From CAZCAC01 sp964496575 (lineage in GTDB: Bacteria > Planctomycetota > UBA1135 > GCA-002686595), in assembly GCA_964496575.1 (NCBI GenBank), contig CAZCAC010000083.1:1-38434 (forward strand): a stretch of DNA of 38,434 bases. The letters run 5' to 3'. This document shows, in pieces, positions 6,345 through 15,799 of this stretch. The translations under genes were made by a program, and so were the position numbers. Numbering within the stretch: position 1 is the first letter of the stretch; every line of letters starts with the position of its first letter. The notes under the pieces are model-generated. The model saw only the letters and a list, made by a program, of their open reading frames with translations, had not been told where the DNA came from and ran no database searches.

Positions 6345-8816
6345 ATGCGAACCGAGACGATCCTGCTCACGGCGCTGGCCGCGACCGGCCTGGCCAGCGG
6401 CAGAGCGCCCGCTCAGCACGAGCTCTTCAAGCTGCTCTCCCTCGATGGTAGCGCCGGCGACTACCTCGGGGTGAGCGCCGACATCGACGGGAATCGGGCC
6501 GTGGTGGGGGCCTGGGGGGACGAGGACAACGGTCCCGCTTCGGGCTCCGCCTATCTCTTCGAGGTGAGCACCGGTCAGCAGCTCTGGAAGCTGCTGCCCG
6601 GAGATGGAGCCCCTGCGGACGGCTTCGGCGCCGTCGTGGCCATCCAGGGGAGTCGTGCAGTCATCGGGGCCCCCTACGACAACGACTGGGCGGCCGACTC
6701 CGGCTCCGCCTACGTCTTCGACGTCGACACGGGGCAGGAGCTCTTCAAGCTGAACGCCTCCGATCCCGAGGCGGGGGACGAATTCGGCGACGCCGTGGCG
6801 CTCGAGGGGAACCTGGTCGTGGTCGGTGCGCCCGGGGAGGACACGGTGGCCTACGCGGCGGGCGCCGCGTACGTCTTCGACCTCCTCACCGGTCAGGAGC
6901 TGTTCAAGCTGATGGCTTCCGACGGGGCGGCTCAGGACTTCTTCGGCGATGCAGTGGCCGTCAGCGGGCGGTACGTCGCCGCGGGGGCCCTCGGGGTGGA
7001 TCCCTTGAACCGGGGAGCGGTCTACGTCTTCGACGGCACGACCGGCCAGGAGCTCCACAAGCTCGTCGCCTCCGACGGCGCGTACTACGACGGCTTCGGA
7101 AGGTACCTGGCCGCCCACGGGGACCGCCTGTGCATCTCCAGCAGGGACGCGGTCTACGTCTTCGACCTGGTCACCGGCCAGGAGCTGTGGAAGCTGGCGT
7201 CCTCCGGCGCGGTGGGCCACGACGCCTTCGGCCTCGACCTCTCGATCGACGGGGACCTGCTGGTGGTCGGCGCTCCTCACACCGGCATCCTCGGAACATA
7301 CGAGGGCTCGGCGTACCTCTTCGACGTGACGACCGGGCAGGAGCTCTTCGAGCTGCTCCCCTCGGATGGAGGGAACGAGGACCAGTTCGGCCACAGCGTC
7401 GGGTTGAGCGGCGACCGGGCGATCATCGGAGCGTTCATGGACGACACTCCGGGGATGGACTCCGGCTCCGCTTACGTCTTCGACGTGTCGCGGAGGCTCA
7501 TCGTCACCCCGGCCGGTCCGCTGGAGAGCGAGGGGAACCCCGGCGGGCCGTTCTACCCGGACGTGTGGGGGTGCACTCTGCACAACACCGCCGCGCAGGC
7601 GGTCGACTTCCTCGTCACCGCGGACGTCGGCTGGCTCGACGTCGTCGGCGGAGCCGGCACGATCCCCGCGGGCGAGAAGGCGCTCGTCAGCGTCTCCTTC
7701 GGCGCGGCCGCCGGCTCCCTCGGCCTCGGCACCCACCACGGCACGATCTCCTTCGAGAACGTATCCACGCACGAGGGAGACACCACTCGCGCCGTGGAGC
7801 TTCGCGTGGAGGAGGGGCTTCCGCAGCTGATTCACCGCTTCGCCCTGGACACCGACCCCGGCTGGACGTGCCAGAGCTCCTGGCAGTTCGGCAAGCCCAA
7901 GGGTGGGGGTGGGGACGTGTGGGGCGGCCCCGATCCCAGCCGTGCCTACACCGGAACGAACGTCTTCGGCTTCAACCTGAACGGGGACTACTGGAACGAC
8001 ATGCCCATGTTCAGCTTGACCAGCGGTGCGCTCGACTGCTCCGGCTCGAGCGGTACCACGCTGCGCTTCTGGCGGTGGCTGAACGTCGAGTCTCCCTCCT
8101 ACGACAAGGCCTCGGTGCAGGTCAGCACCGACGCGAGCAGCTGGACCACCGTCTGGCAGAACCCGACCTCGGTCTACGACAGCGAGTGGGTGCAGGTCGA
8201 ATACGACGTCTCGGGCGTGGCCGACGGACAGAGCACCGTCTTCCTGCGCTGGACGATGGGGCCGACCGACTCCGTCCTCGAGTGCACCGGCTGGAACATC
8301 GACGACGTCGAGCTCTGGAGCGACCCGCCCGAGCCGCCCGGGCGGGGCTTCTGCTTCGGAGACCCGGGGTACGGGATCCCGTGCCCGTGCAGCAACGACA
8401 ACGACGGCAGCCTGCCGGGTTCGGGGTGCGCCAACGGGGTTTTCGCCTCCGGCGCGCACCTGATGGCGACCGGAGTCGCGAGCGTGACGGGTGACACGCT
8501 GGTGCTGCGCACCACGCACGCCGAACCGAACAACTCCGGACTCTACTTCCAGGGAACGACCGACCTGACCCCGGGGATGGTGTGGGGCGACGGGCTGCGC
8601 TGTACGGGCGGAGCGATCGTGCGGCTGCAGGTGCGCTTCGCCGACGCCACCGGGTCGTCGAGCACGACGACACCGATCGGGGCCGCGGGAGGCGTGAGCG
8701 CCGGGGACATGCGGTACTACCAGCTGTGGTACCGCACGACCGACGACCCGCCGTGTGGGTCCGGGGTCAACGACTTCAACAGCTCCAACGGGTACGTCCT
8801 GACCTGGCAGCCATGA
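6345..8816 (+). CDS. Secreted FG-GAP propeller protein 2, full-length
   Basis: The 823-residue protein starts at the ATG at 6345, preceded by GAGGA. Signal peptide 1-23 (cleavage APA|Q), then seven blades to about residue 380, of which blade 5 (FGRYLAAHGDRLCISS) is the most degenerate. The BACON/Ig-like domain covers about 385-488, the jelly-roll about 490-655 and the cysteine-rich C-terminal module about 665-823. Blade loops such as GDEDNG look like calcium-binding loops of integrin propellers. It starts 35 bp after the remnant of gene 1 and ends 43 bp before gene 3, consistent with co-transcription. It serves as the intact reference for gene 1, with which it shares two identical blocks. No enzyme motif was found. 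Confidence 0.85.
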   Translation: MRTETILLTALAATGLASGRAPAQHELFKLLSLDGSAGDYLGVSADIDGNRAVVGAWGDEDNGPASGSAYLFEVSTGQQLWKLLPGDGAPADGFGAVVAIQGSRAVIGAPYDNDWAADSGSAYVFDVDTGQELFKLNASDPEAGDEFGDAVALEGNLVVVGAPGEDTVAYAAGAAYVFDLLTGQELFKLMASDGAAQDFFGDAVAVSGRYVAAGALGVDPLNRGAVYVFDGTTGQELHKLVASDGAYYDGFGRYLAAHGDRLCISSRDAVYVFDLVTGQELWKLASSGAVGHDAFGLDLSIDGDLLVVGAPHTGILGTYEGSAYLFDVTTGQELFELLPSDGGNEDQFGHSVGLSGDRAIIGAFMDDTPGMDSGSAYVFDVSRRLIVTPAGPLESEGNPGGPFYPDVWGCTLHNTAAQAVDFLVTADVGWLDVVGGAGTIPAGEKALVSVSFGAAAGSLGLGTHHGTISFENVSTHEGDTTRAVELRVEEGLPQLIHRFALDTDPGWTCQSSWQFGKPKGGGGDVWGGPDPSRAYTGTNVFGFNLNGDYWNDMPMFSLTSGALDCSGSSGTTLRFWRWLNVESPSYDKASVQVSTDASSWTTVWQNPTSVYDSEWVQVEYDVSGVADGQSTVFLRWTMGPTDSVLECTGWNIDDVELWSDPPEPPGRGFCFGDPGYGIPCPCSNDNDGSLPGSGCANGVFASGAHLMATGVASVTGDTLVLRTTHAEPNNSGLYFQGTTDLTPGMVWGDGLRCTGGAIVRLQVRFADATGSSSTTTPIGAAGGVSAGDMRYYQLWYRTTDDPPCGSGVNDFNSSNGYVLTWQP

Positions 8817-8859
8817 TCGCCAGCACGGCGTCGGGGAGCATGCGGAGGAAGACGTGGTG

Positions 8860-11415
8860 ATGACGAACGAGAGGCTCTCCGGGGGCGACGCTTCGAGAAG
8901 TGGACGACATCGAACCCGCGCACCCCTGCTGATCGCGCTGCTGGTCGCCGCCCTGGCGCCGACGCGGGCCCTGGCGCAGGAGGAGCTGTTCAAGTTGTTT
9001 CCGGCCCCCGGGCCACCCGGCAACTACGACTACTTCGGCTCCGCCCTCGCCTTCAGCGGAGACCGCGCGGTGATCGGTGCTCAGGGAGACAACGACTTCG
9101 GCGGTGACAGCGGAGCCGCGTACATCTTCGACCTCTCGACCGGGCAGCGGCTCTTCGAGCTCCACCACGCGGGCGCGAAGCCGCTGGACCGCTTCGGTAG
9201 CTGCGTCGCCATCGACGGGGACTACGCGGTGATCGGTGCCCCCGCCCGCGACGACCTGGGATACGCCAGTGGAGCCGCGTACGTCTTCGACGTGCAGACG
9301 GGGCAGCAGCTTCACCAGCTGCTGGCCTCCGACGGCGAGGAGCTCGACTACTTCGGCGCGGACGTCGCCGTCAGCGGGGATCTCGTGGTCGTCGGGGCGC
9401 TGTGGGATGACGATCAGGGGGATTCCGCCGGAGCCGCGTACGTCTTCGATGCGGTGACGGGCCAGGAGCTGCGCAAGCTGATTCCCGCCGACGTGGAGGC
9501 GGGGGACTGGTTCGGCGGCGGTATCGCCATGGAGGGGGACCTCGCGGTGATCGGGGCCACGCAGAACGACGACCTGGGGCCCAGCACCGGCGCGGCGTAC
9601 CTCTTCGACGCGAGGACGGGACAAGAGCTCTATAGACTCGACGCCTCGGACGCCGCCGCGAACCGTTTCTTCGGGGGCAGCCCCGGCATCAGCGGTGACC
9701 GGATCCTCATCGGGGCCCGCGGGTATTACTACGCCAGCTCGTTCCCCGGCGCCGCGTACCTCTTCGACGTCGCCACCGGCCAGCAGCTCTTCCAGCTGTT
9801 CGCCTCCGACGGGGCGGCGGGAGACTACTTCGGCTCGAGCCTCTCGATCAGCGGAGATCGAGCCATCATCGGCGCCGGCTACTACGACGGCGACCGTCAC
9901 GAGCAGGGCGCTGCGTACCTCTTCGACGTGACCACCGGCGGGGAGCTCTTCCTCCTCACGGCTTCCGACCGGGTCGTCCAGGATCGATTCGGGAGCGCCG
10001 TCTGCATCGGTGGGGACCGGGCTCTGATCGGCGCGCCGCTGTGCCACGGTCCGGTGGAGGACTCTGGCGCGGCCTACGTCGTGGCGCTGGTGGACGGGCT
10101 GTTCGTCACCCCGGGGAGCTCCTTCGAGTCGGAGGGGAACCTCGGGGGCCCTTTCTATCCCGAGCTCCACGAGTACACGCTGCACAACCTGCGCTCCACC
10201 GCCCTCCAGTACCGCGTCACCTCGGACCAGTCGTGGGTCTCGCTGTCGGGGGACGCGGGGCTGATCCCCGCCGGGGGGAAGGCCCTCTTCGGCGTCTCCT
10301 TCGGCCCGCTCGCCGGGTCGCTGGGGCTCGGGCTCCACTCGGCCGAGCTCGACTTCGAGAACCTCTCCACCGGCGTGGGAGACACCTCGCGGCAGATCGA
10401 GCTCGACGTGCAGGAGGGCCTGCCCGAGTTGTTCCACCGCTTCCCGCTCGACTCCGATCCCGGGTGGGTCTGCGAGGGGCAGTGGGAATTCGGTCTGCCG
10501 GACGGCGAGGGGGGGGACGAGTTGGGTTTCCCCGACGCACCCTCCGGCTACACGGGCGCCAACGTCTACGGATACAACCTGCAAGGGGATTTCCCGAACA
10601 GCATGCCCGAGTATCACCTGACCACGGGGCCGACCGACTGCTCCGGAGCGACCTCCACGAGGCTGAGGTTCTGGCGCTGGCTGAACGTGGAATCGGCCAC
10701 GTACGACCACGCCTACGTCCGGGCCAGCAACGACGGGAGCAGCTGGACCACCATCTGGGAGAACCAGGACGGGGTGTACGACGACAGCTGGATCCAGGTG
10801 GAGTACGACCTTTCGGCCGTCGCCGACGGCCAGAGTACCGTCTACCTGCGCTGGACCATGGGGACCTCCGACTACATCTACCCGGCCAGCGGCTGGAACA
10901 TCGACGACGTCGAGATCTGGGGAGACGCTCCACCGCCGCCCGGTGTCGCCTACTGCTCCGGGCAGCCGGGGACCGGGACTCCTTGCCCCTGCAGCAACGA
11001 CAACGACGGGACTTTCCGAGCGGGGTGTGCCAACGGAGTCTTCGCTTCCGGCGCCTACCTGACGGCCACCGGGACGGCGAGCGTGACCGGTGACACGCTC
11101 GTCTTGCGCACCACGTACGCCGAGCCGAACAACTCCGGGCTCTACTTCCAGGGGAACTCCGACCTGTCCCCGGGGCTCGTCTGGGGGGACGGCTTGCGCT
11201 GTGCCGGAGACGCGGTCAAGCGGCTGCAGGTGCGTTTCGCCGATGCCTCGGGATCCTCGAACACGACGATCCCGATCGGCGCCGCCGGCGCCGTGAACGC
11301 CGGGGACACGCGGTACTACCAGCTGTGGTACCGGACGATCGTCGACCCGCCGTGCGGACTCGGGATCAATGACTTCAACACCTCCAACGGCTTTCGCGTT
11401 ACATGGCAGCTCTGA
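8860..11415 (+). CDS. Secreted FG-GAP propeller protein 3, full-length
   Basis: The ATG at 8860 is preferred because MTNE at the start recurs in paralogue 4. In-frame GTG codons at 8854 and 8857 are alternatives, the latter 8 nt after GGAGG. The product has 851 residues, the same as paralogue 4. The signal peptide ends near TRALAQ. Seven blades (FGSALAF through FGSAVCI) run to about 410, then the BACON/Ig-like domain, the jelly-roll (about 520-688) and the C-terminal module (PPPPGVAYC near 690 to the end). At nucleotide level it is clearly more diverged from copies 1 and 2 than they are from each other, and it pairs best with copy 4. It carries the same short linker type (PPPPG) before the cysteine-rich module. 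Confidence 0.83.
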   Translation: MTNERLSGGDASRSGRHRTRAPLLIALLVAALAPTRALAQEELFKLFPAPGPPGNYDYFGSALAFSGDRAVIGAQGDNDFGGDSGAAYIFDLSTGQRLFELHHAGAKPLDRFGSCVAIDGDYAVIGAPARDDLGYASGAAYVFDVQTGQQLHQLLASDGEELDYFGADVAVSGDLVVVGALWDDDQGDSAGAAYVFDAVTGQELRKLIPADVEAGDWFGGGIAMEGDLAVIGATQNDDLGPSTGAAYLFDARTGQELYRLDASDAAANRFFGGSPGISGDRILIGARGYYYASSFPGAAYLFDVATGQQLFQLFASDGAAGDYFGSSLSISGDRAIIGAGYYDGDRHEQGAAYLFDVTTGGELFLLTASDRVVQDRFGSAVCIGGDRALIGAPLCHGPVEDSGAAYVVALVDGLFVTPGSSFESEGNLGGPFYPELHEYTLHNLRSTALQYRVTSDQSWVSLSGDAGLIPAGGKALFGVSFGPLAGSLGLGLHSAELDFENLSTGVGDTSRQIELDVQEGLPELFHRFPLDSDPGWVCEGQWEFGLPDGEGGDELGFPDAPSGYTGANVYGYNLQGDFPNSMPEYHLTTGPTDCSGATSTRLRFWRWLNVESATYDHAYVRASNDGSSWTTIWENQDGVYDDSWIQVEYDLSAVADGQSTVYLRWTMGTSDYIYPASGWNIDDVEIWGDAPPPPGVAYCSGQPGTGTPCPCSNDNDGTFRAGCANGVFASGAYLTATGTASVTGDTLVLRTTYAEPNNSGLYFQGNSDLSPGLVWGDGLRCAGDAVKRLQVRFADASGSSNTTIPIGAAGAVNAGDTRYYQLWYRTIVDPPCGLGINDFNTSNGFRVTWQL

Positions 11416-11438
11416 ACAGACAGCAGGAGGAGGCGGTG

Positions 11439-13994
11439 ATGACGAATGAGGCCTCGACCAACTACTGGCACCGAGCTCGGGCCGGCCTGTCGGCGGTGTT
11501 CCTCGTCTCCTTCCTGACGGCGGCACCCGCGACCGCGCAGGTGGAGCTGCTCAAGCTGCTGCCTCCCACCGGCTGGGTCGGCGATCCCGCGGCGTACGAC
11601 TACTTCGGCGAGAGCGTCTCCATCAGCGGAAACCGCGCCATCCTCGGGGCCTCCGGGGACGACGACGCCGGCATGAGCTCCGGGACCGCCTACCTCTACG
11701 ACACGACGAGCGGAGCGATGCTCTTCGAGCTCCACCACCAGGGCGCAGTGACGGAAGACTACTTCGGTCGGAGCGTTGCCATCTCCGGGGACTACGCGGT
11801 CGTCGGCGCCTTCGGCCGTGACGACGCCGGCGATCGCTCTGGATCCGCCTACGTCTTCGACGTGCTGACGGGGCAGCAGCACCGCCAGCTGCTGCCTTCC
11901 GCGCCCGATGCCAAGGACTTCTTCGGCGGGAGCGTCGCCCTCGACGGGAATCTCGCCGTCATCGGGGCGCTAGGGGACGACGACAACGGGGGTAGCGCTG
12001 GAGCCGCGTACGTCTTCGACGTGAGGACGGGCCTGGAGCTCTTCAAGCTGGTCGCTTCCGACGGAGCGCCGGGCGAGTGGTTCGGCGACAGCGTGGCCAT
12101 CAGCGGCGATCTCGCGGTGATCGGGGCCACTCGGGACGACGACCACGGCTACCACTCGGGGTCCGCGTACGTGTTCGATACGCGGACGGGCCAGGAGCTC
12201 CACCAGCTGCACGCCGCGGACGCCACCGTAGGCGACAACTTCGGGGTCAGCGTCGGCATCAGCGGCGACCTCGCCGTCGTGGGTGCCTACCTGGCCGACG
12301 GAACCGGTCCGTACTCCGGCGCCGTCTACCTCTTCGACGCCACCACCGGGCAGCAGCTCTTCAAGCTGTTCCCCTCCGACGGGGCGAGTAACGACTTCTT
12401 CGGCACGAGCGTCGCGATCAGCGGCGACCGCGTCCTCGTCGGGGCCGACGGGTACGACGAGGACATCAACGGGCAGGGGGCGGCCTACCTCTTCGACGCG
12501 ACGACGGGCGTGCAGCTCTACCGGATCATCGCCTCCGACGGGGCCACGGACGACCGCTTCGGCGCTGCCGTCAGCCTCCGGGGAGACCGCGCGCTGGTCG
12601 GCGCGCCGTGGTGCGACGCGCCGGATCAGCAGTCGGGAGCGGCCTACCTCTATCAGGTAGTGGAGCGGTTGTTCGTCACCCCCGCGAGCCCCTTCGGGTC
12701 GGAGGGGAACGTCGGTGGGCCCTTCTACGCGGACCACCACGAGTACACGCTGCACAACTCGGGCTCCGCGGACCTCCAGTACCTCGTCGCCGCGGACCAG
12801 CCGTGGATCTCTCTCTCCAGCGAGACCGGAGTCATCCCCTCCGGGGGCACGGTCGTCGTCGACGTCGGCTTCGGCCCTCTCGCCGCTTCGCTGGGCCTCG
12901 GCCTGCACCAGGCGCAGGTCGATTTCGAGAACCTCACCACTCACTCGGGGGACACCTCGCGACAAGGCGAGCTCCACGTGCAGGAGGGCCTTCCCGAGCG
13001 GCTCCATCACTTCCCGCTGGATGCCGATCCCGGCTGGACGTGCCAGGGGCAGTGGGAGTTCGGTGAGCCGGCCGGCGAGGGCGGCGACGAGCTCCTCGGT
13101 CCGGATCCGCCGAGTGGCCATACGGGCCCCAACGTCTACGGATACAACCTACAAGGGGACTATCCGAACAACATGATGGCGTACCACCTCACGACCCCGG
13201 CGCTCGACTGCTCCGGCTCGACCGCCACGACGCTGAGGTTCTGGCGCTGGTTGAACGTGGAGCGGGCCGCCTTCGACCACGCCTATGTGCGGGCCAGCAA
13301 CGACGGCAGCACCTGGGTGGACATCTGGGAGAATCCCGCCTCTCCCAGCATCGGGGACCTGTCCTGGCAGGCGGTGGAGTACGACCTCTCGGCCGTCGCC
13401 GACGGACAGAGCACCGTCTACCTGCGGTGGACCATGGGTTCCTCCGACTACCTCTACCCCGCCAGCGGCTGGAACATCGACGACGTCGAGGTGTGGGGGG
13501 ACGCGCCGCCGCCGCCCGGTCTCGCCTACTGCTCGGGCCAGGCGGGGAGCGGGACCCCGTGTCCCTGCAGCAACGCCAGCGACGGGACGCTGCCCGGGGC
13601 GGGATGCGCCAACGGGGTCTTCGCCTCCGGCGCGTACCTCACCGCCACTGGAACCGCGAGCGTGACCGGCGACACGCTCGTGCTGCGCGCCACCCATCAG
13701 GAGCCGGACAACTCCGGGCTCTACTTCCAGGGCGCGACCGACCTGTCTCCGGGGATCGTCTGGGGCGACGGTCTGCGCTGCACCGGTGGCGCCATCCGGC
13801 GTCTGCAGGTGCGCTTCGCCGACGCCGGCGGCTCCTCGCTCACCTCGATCCCGATCGGCGTCGTCGGAGCGGTCTCCGCCGGGGATACGAGGTACTACCA
13901 GCTGTGGTACCGCACCATCGTCGCGCCTCCGTGCGGGCCGGGGGTCAACGAGTTCAACAGCTCCAACGGATACGCGATCACCTGGATGCCGTAA
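11439..13994 (+). CDS. Secreted FG-GAP propeller protein 4, full-length
   Basis: The start is the ATG at 11439, 5 nt after AGGAGG. The ATG at 11403 lies inside the end of gene 3 and is rejected. The protein has 851 residues with a signal peptide ending near ATAQ (residue about 34). The seven blades are unusually regular, with repeated SGDxAVxGA strands and FG-GAP calcium-loop-like turns such as GDDDNGG. The domain order matches copy 3. A small insertion (ENPASPSIGD) sits in the jelly-roll. The gap to gene 3 is only 23 bp and to gene 5 is 37 bp. Confidence 0.83.
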   Translation: MTNEASTNYWHRARAGLSAVFLVSFLTAAPATAQVELLKLLPPTGWVGDPAAYDYFGESVSISGNRAILGASGDDDAGMSSGTAYLYDTTSGAMLFELHHQGAVTEDYFGRSVAISGDYAVVGAFGRDDAGDRSGSAYVFDVLTGQQHRQLLPSAPDAKDFFGGSVALDGNLAVIGALGDDDNGGSAGAAYVFDVRTGLELFKLVASDGAPGEWFGDSVAISGDLAVIGATRDDDHGYHSGSAYVFDTRTGQELHQLHAADATVGDNFGVSVGISGDLAVVGAYLADGTGPYSGAVYLFDATTGQQLFKLFPSDGASNDFFGTSVAISGDRVLVGADGYDEDINGQGAAYLFDATTGVQLYRIIASDGATDDRFGAAVSLRGDRALVGAPWCDAPDQQSGAAYLYQVVERLFVTPASPFGSEGNVGGPFYADHHEYTLHNSGSADLQYLVAADQPWISLSSETGVIPSGGTVVVDVGFGPLAASLGLGLHQAQVDFENLTTHSGDTSRQGELHVQEGLPERLHHFPLDADPGWTCQGQWEFGEPAGEGGDELLGPDPPSGHTGPNVYGYNLQGDYPNNMMAYHLTTPALDCSGSTATTLRFWRWLNVERAAFDHAYVRASNDGSTWVDIWENPASPSIGDLSWQAVEYDLSAVADGQSTVYLRWTMGSSDYLYPASGWNIDDVEVWGDAPPPPGLAYCSGQAGSGTPCPCSNASDGTLPGAGCANGVFASGAYLTATGTASVTGDTLVLRATHQEPDNSGLYFQGATDLSPGIVWGDGLRCTGGAIRRLQVRFADAGGSSLTSIPIGVVGAVSAGDTRYYQLWYRTIVAPPCGPGVNEFNSSNGYAITWMP

Positions 13995-14031
13995 TCGTCC
14001 CAGCCTGCAAGCTCTGATCAAGGAGAATCCC

Positions 14032-15765
14032 ATGAGGCTACATCCCTCGGCCCTCTTCGGTGTCTTCCTCACCACGGTAGCCATCGGTCCGGCAGCGGGA
14101 CTGCCGGCTGGGGAACCGCGCGGCTGGATCCAGGAGGCGAAGCTGGTCCTGGACGACGTGATGAATCGCGACTGGTTCGGTGCTTCGGTTTCCCTCTCGG
14201 GGAACACGGCGTTGATCGGAGCTCCCAACAAGTCCGGCGCAACCACGGACTCGGGCACGGCCAGTGTCTACATCGAGTCTTCGGGAAGCTGGGCACTTCA
14301 GGCGGAGTTCCATCCTGCTGACGCGGGCTACCAGGACGAGTTCGGCCGAGCCGTGTGCATCGACGGGAACCGAGCCGTGGTCGGGGCTCCCGGAGACGAT
14401 GATGGGGGGGATGGATCGGGATTCGCCTACGTCTTCGTGCGTTCGGGGACGGCCTGGGTGCAGGCCGCCAAGCTCACCGCCTCGGATCCCACACCGGGCA
14501 AGGAGCTGGGGTCTTCCGTGTTCATCCGCGGCGACACGGCCATCGTGGGTGCTCGCGGGGACCACGTCGGGACGAGCAAGGCCGGCTCCGCGTACGTGTT
14601 CGTGCGGACGAGCTCGGGCTGGACCCAAGAGGCCAAGCTCACAGCCGCCGATCCCAGGTACTACGCTCACTTCGGCCATTCCGTGGCCCTCGACGGCGAC
14701 ACGACGGCGATCGGCGCGCACGGCGACTCGGAAGGGGGACCGTACTCCGGTGCGGCCTACGTGTTCGTTCGCTCGGGTTCGAACTGGACGCAGCAAGCCA
14801 AGCTCACCAGGCTCGGTGCCGCTGCCCACGACAACGTCGGGTGGTCCGTTTCCCTGTCCGGTGACACGGCCCTCATCGGGAGCCTGGAGTCCAGCAATGC
14901 GGGAGCCGCTTACGCATTCGTACGCACGGGCGCGGCCTGGCACCAGGAGGCGAAGCTCATGGGGAGTGACTCCGGGTCGTGGGAGCGATTCGGCAACTCC
15001 GTCGCCGTGGCCGGGGACCGCGCCCTGGTAGGCTCCTACCTGCACGACGGTGCGGGCACCTATGCCGGAGCCGCCTACGTCTTCGAGCGGGAAGGTACGA
15101 GCTGGAGCGAGACGGTCAAGCTGCTCGGTGAGGACACCGAAACCGAAGACCGGTTCGGCAACTCCGTCGCTCTCGCCGGGGACACCGCCCTGATTGGCGC
15201 CTACTTCGATGTCCCGCTTCCTCCGCCCCCTCCCTGGACCGGCACCGAGCAGGGTTCGGCGTACGTGTTCAAGCTCCTCGGCTCCCCGGGCCTCGGCTAC
15301 TGCTTCGGCGATCCTGGTAGCGGGACGCCGTGTCCGTGCAGCAATGACAACGATGGGAGCCTACCGGGCGCGGGGTGTGCGAACGGTGTGTTTCCCTCGG
15401 GTGCGAAGCTCGTCGGGGACGGGGTCGCGAGCGTGACGAGTGATACGCTCGTCTTGCGAACGGCGTACCAGGAGCCGAACAACTCGGGCCTGTACTTCCA
15501 GGGGACGACCGATCTGTCGCCGGGAATGGTCTGGGGCGATGGACTGCGTTGCACGGGGGGCGCCATCAAGCGCCTTCAGGTGCGTTTCGCCGATACCACT
15601 GGCTCGTCGAACACGACCATTCCGATCAGCGTCGCAGGTGCCGTGAGTGCCGGGGATACGCGGCACTACCAGCTATGGTATCGCACCACCGCCAACCCGC
15701 CGTGCGGGTCCGGGGTCAACGACTTCAACAGCTCCAACGGGTACACCATCACCTGGGCGCCGTGA
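14032..15765 (+). CDS. Secreted FG-GAP propeller protein 5, short form
   Basis: The ATG at 14032 follows AAGGAG at a good distance; a longer in-frame extension back to 13786 lies inside gene 4 and is rejected. The product has 577 residues with signal peptide MRLHPSALFGVFLTTVAIG and cleavage near residue 25. Seven blades of a different subfamily follow (repeat pattern GSAYVFVRxGxxWxQxAKL), then a PPPPPWTGTEQG linker and the cysteine-rich C-terminal module. It lacks the BACON/Ig-like and jelly-roll domains of copies 1-4, so the propeller is joined directly to the C-terminal module. Its closest relative is gene 6. Confidence 0.83.
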   Translation: MRLHPSALFGVFLTTVAIGPAAGLPAGEPRGWIQEAKLVLDDVMNRDWFGASVSLSGNTALIGAPNKSGATTDSGTASVYIESSGSWALQAEFHPADAGYQDEFGRAVCIDGNRAVVGAPGDDDGGDGSGFAYVFVRSGTAWVQAAKLTASDPTPGKELGSSVFIRGDTAIVGARGDHVGTSKAGSAYVFVRTSSGWTQEAKLTAADPRYYAHFGHSVALDGDTTAIGAHGDSEGGPYSGAAYVFVRSGSNWTQQAKLTRLGAAAHDNVGWSVSLSGDTALIGSLESSNAGAAYAFVRTGAAWHQEAKLMGSDSGSWERFGNSVAVAGDRALVGSYLHDGAGTYAGAAYVFEREGTSWSETVKLLGEDTETEDRFGNSVALAGDTALIGAYFDVPLPPPPPWTGTEQGSAYVFKLLGSPGLGYCFGDPGSGTPCPCSNDNDGSLPGAGCANGVFPSGAKLVGDGVASVTSDTLVLRTAYQEPNNSGLYFQGTTDLSPGMVWGDGLRCTGGAIKRLQVRFADTTGSSNTTIPISVAGAVSAGDTRHYQLWYRTTANPPCGSGVNDFNSSNGYTITWAP

Positions 15766-15799
15766 GCCCGGCTGACCAGCACCGACAACCGATGATGCC

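Noticed and set aside
6285..9023. Very long minus-strand open frame (about 900 codons) opposite propeller gene 2, and similar ones at 3688-5865 and 8776-11526
   Set aside because: They mirror the repeated FG-GAP genes, translate to arginine/valine/glycine-rich repeats with no family motif, and lack starts with ribosome-binding sites. GC-rich third positions keep the antisense frame open.
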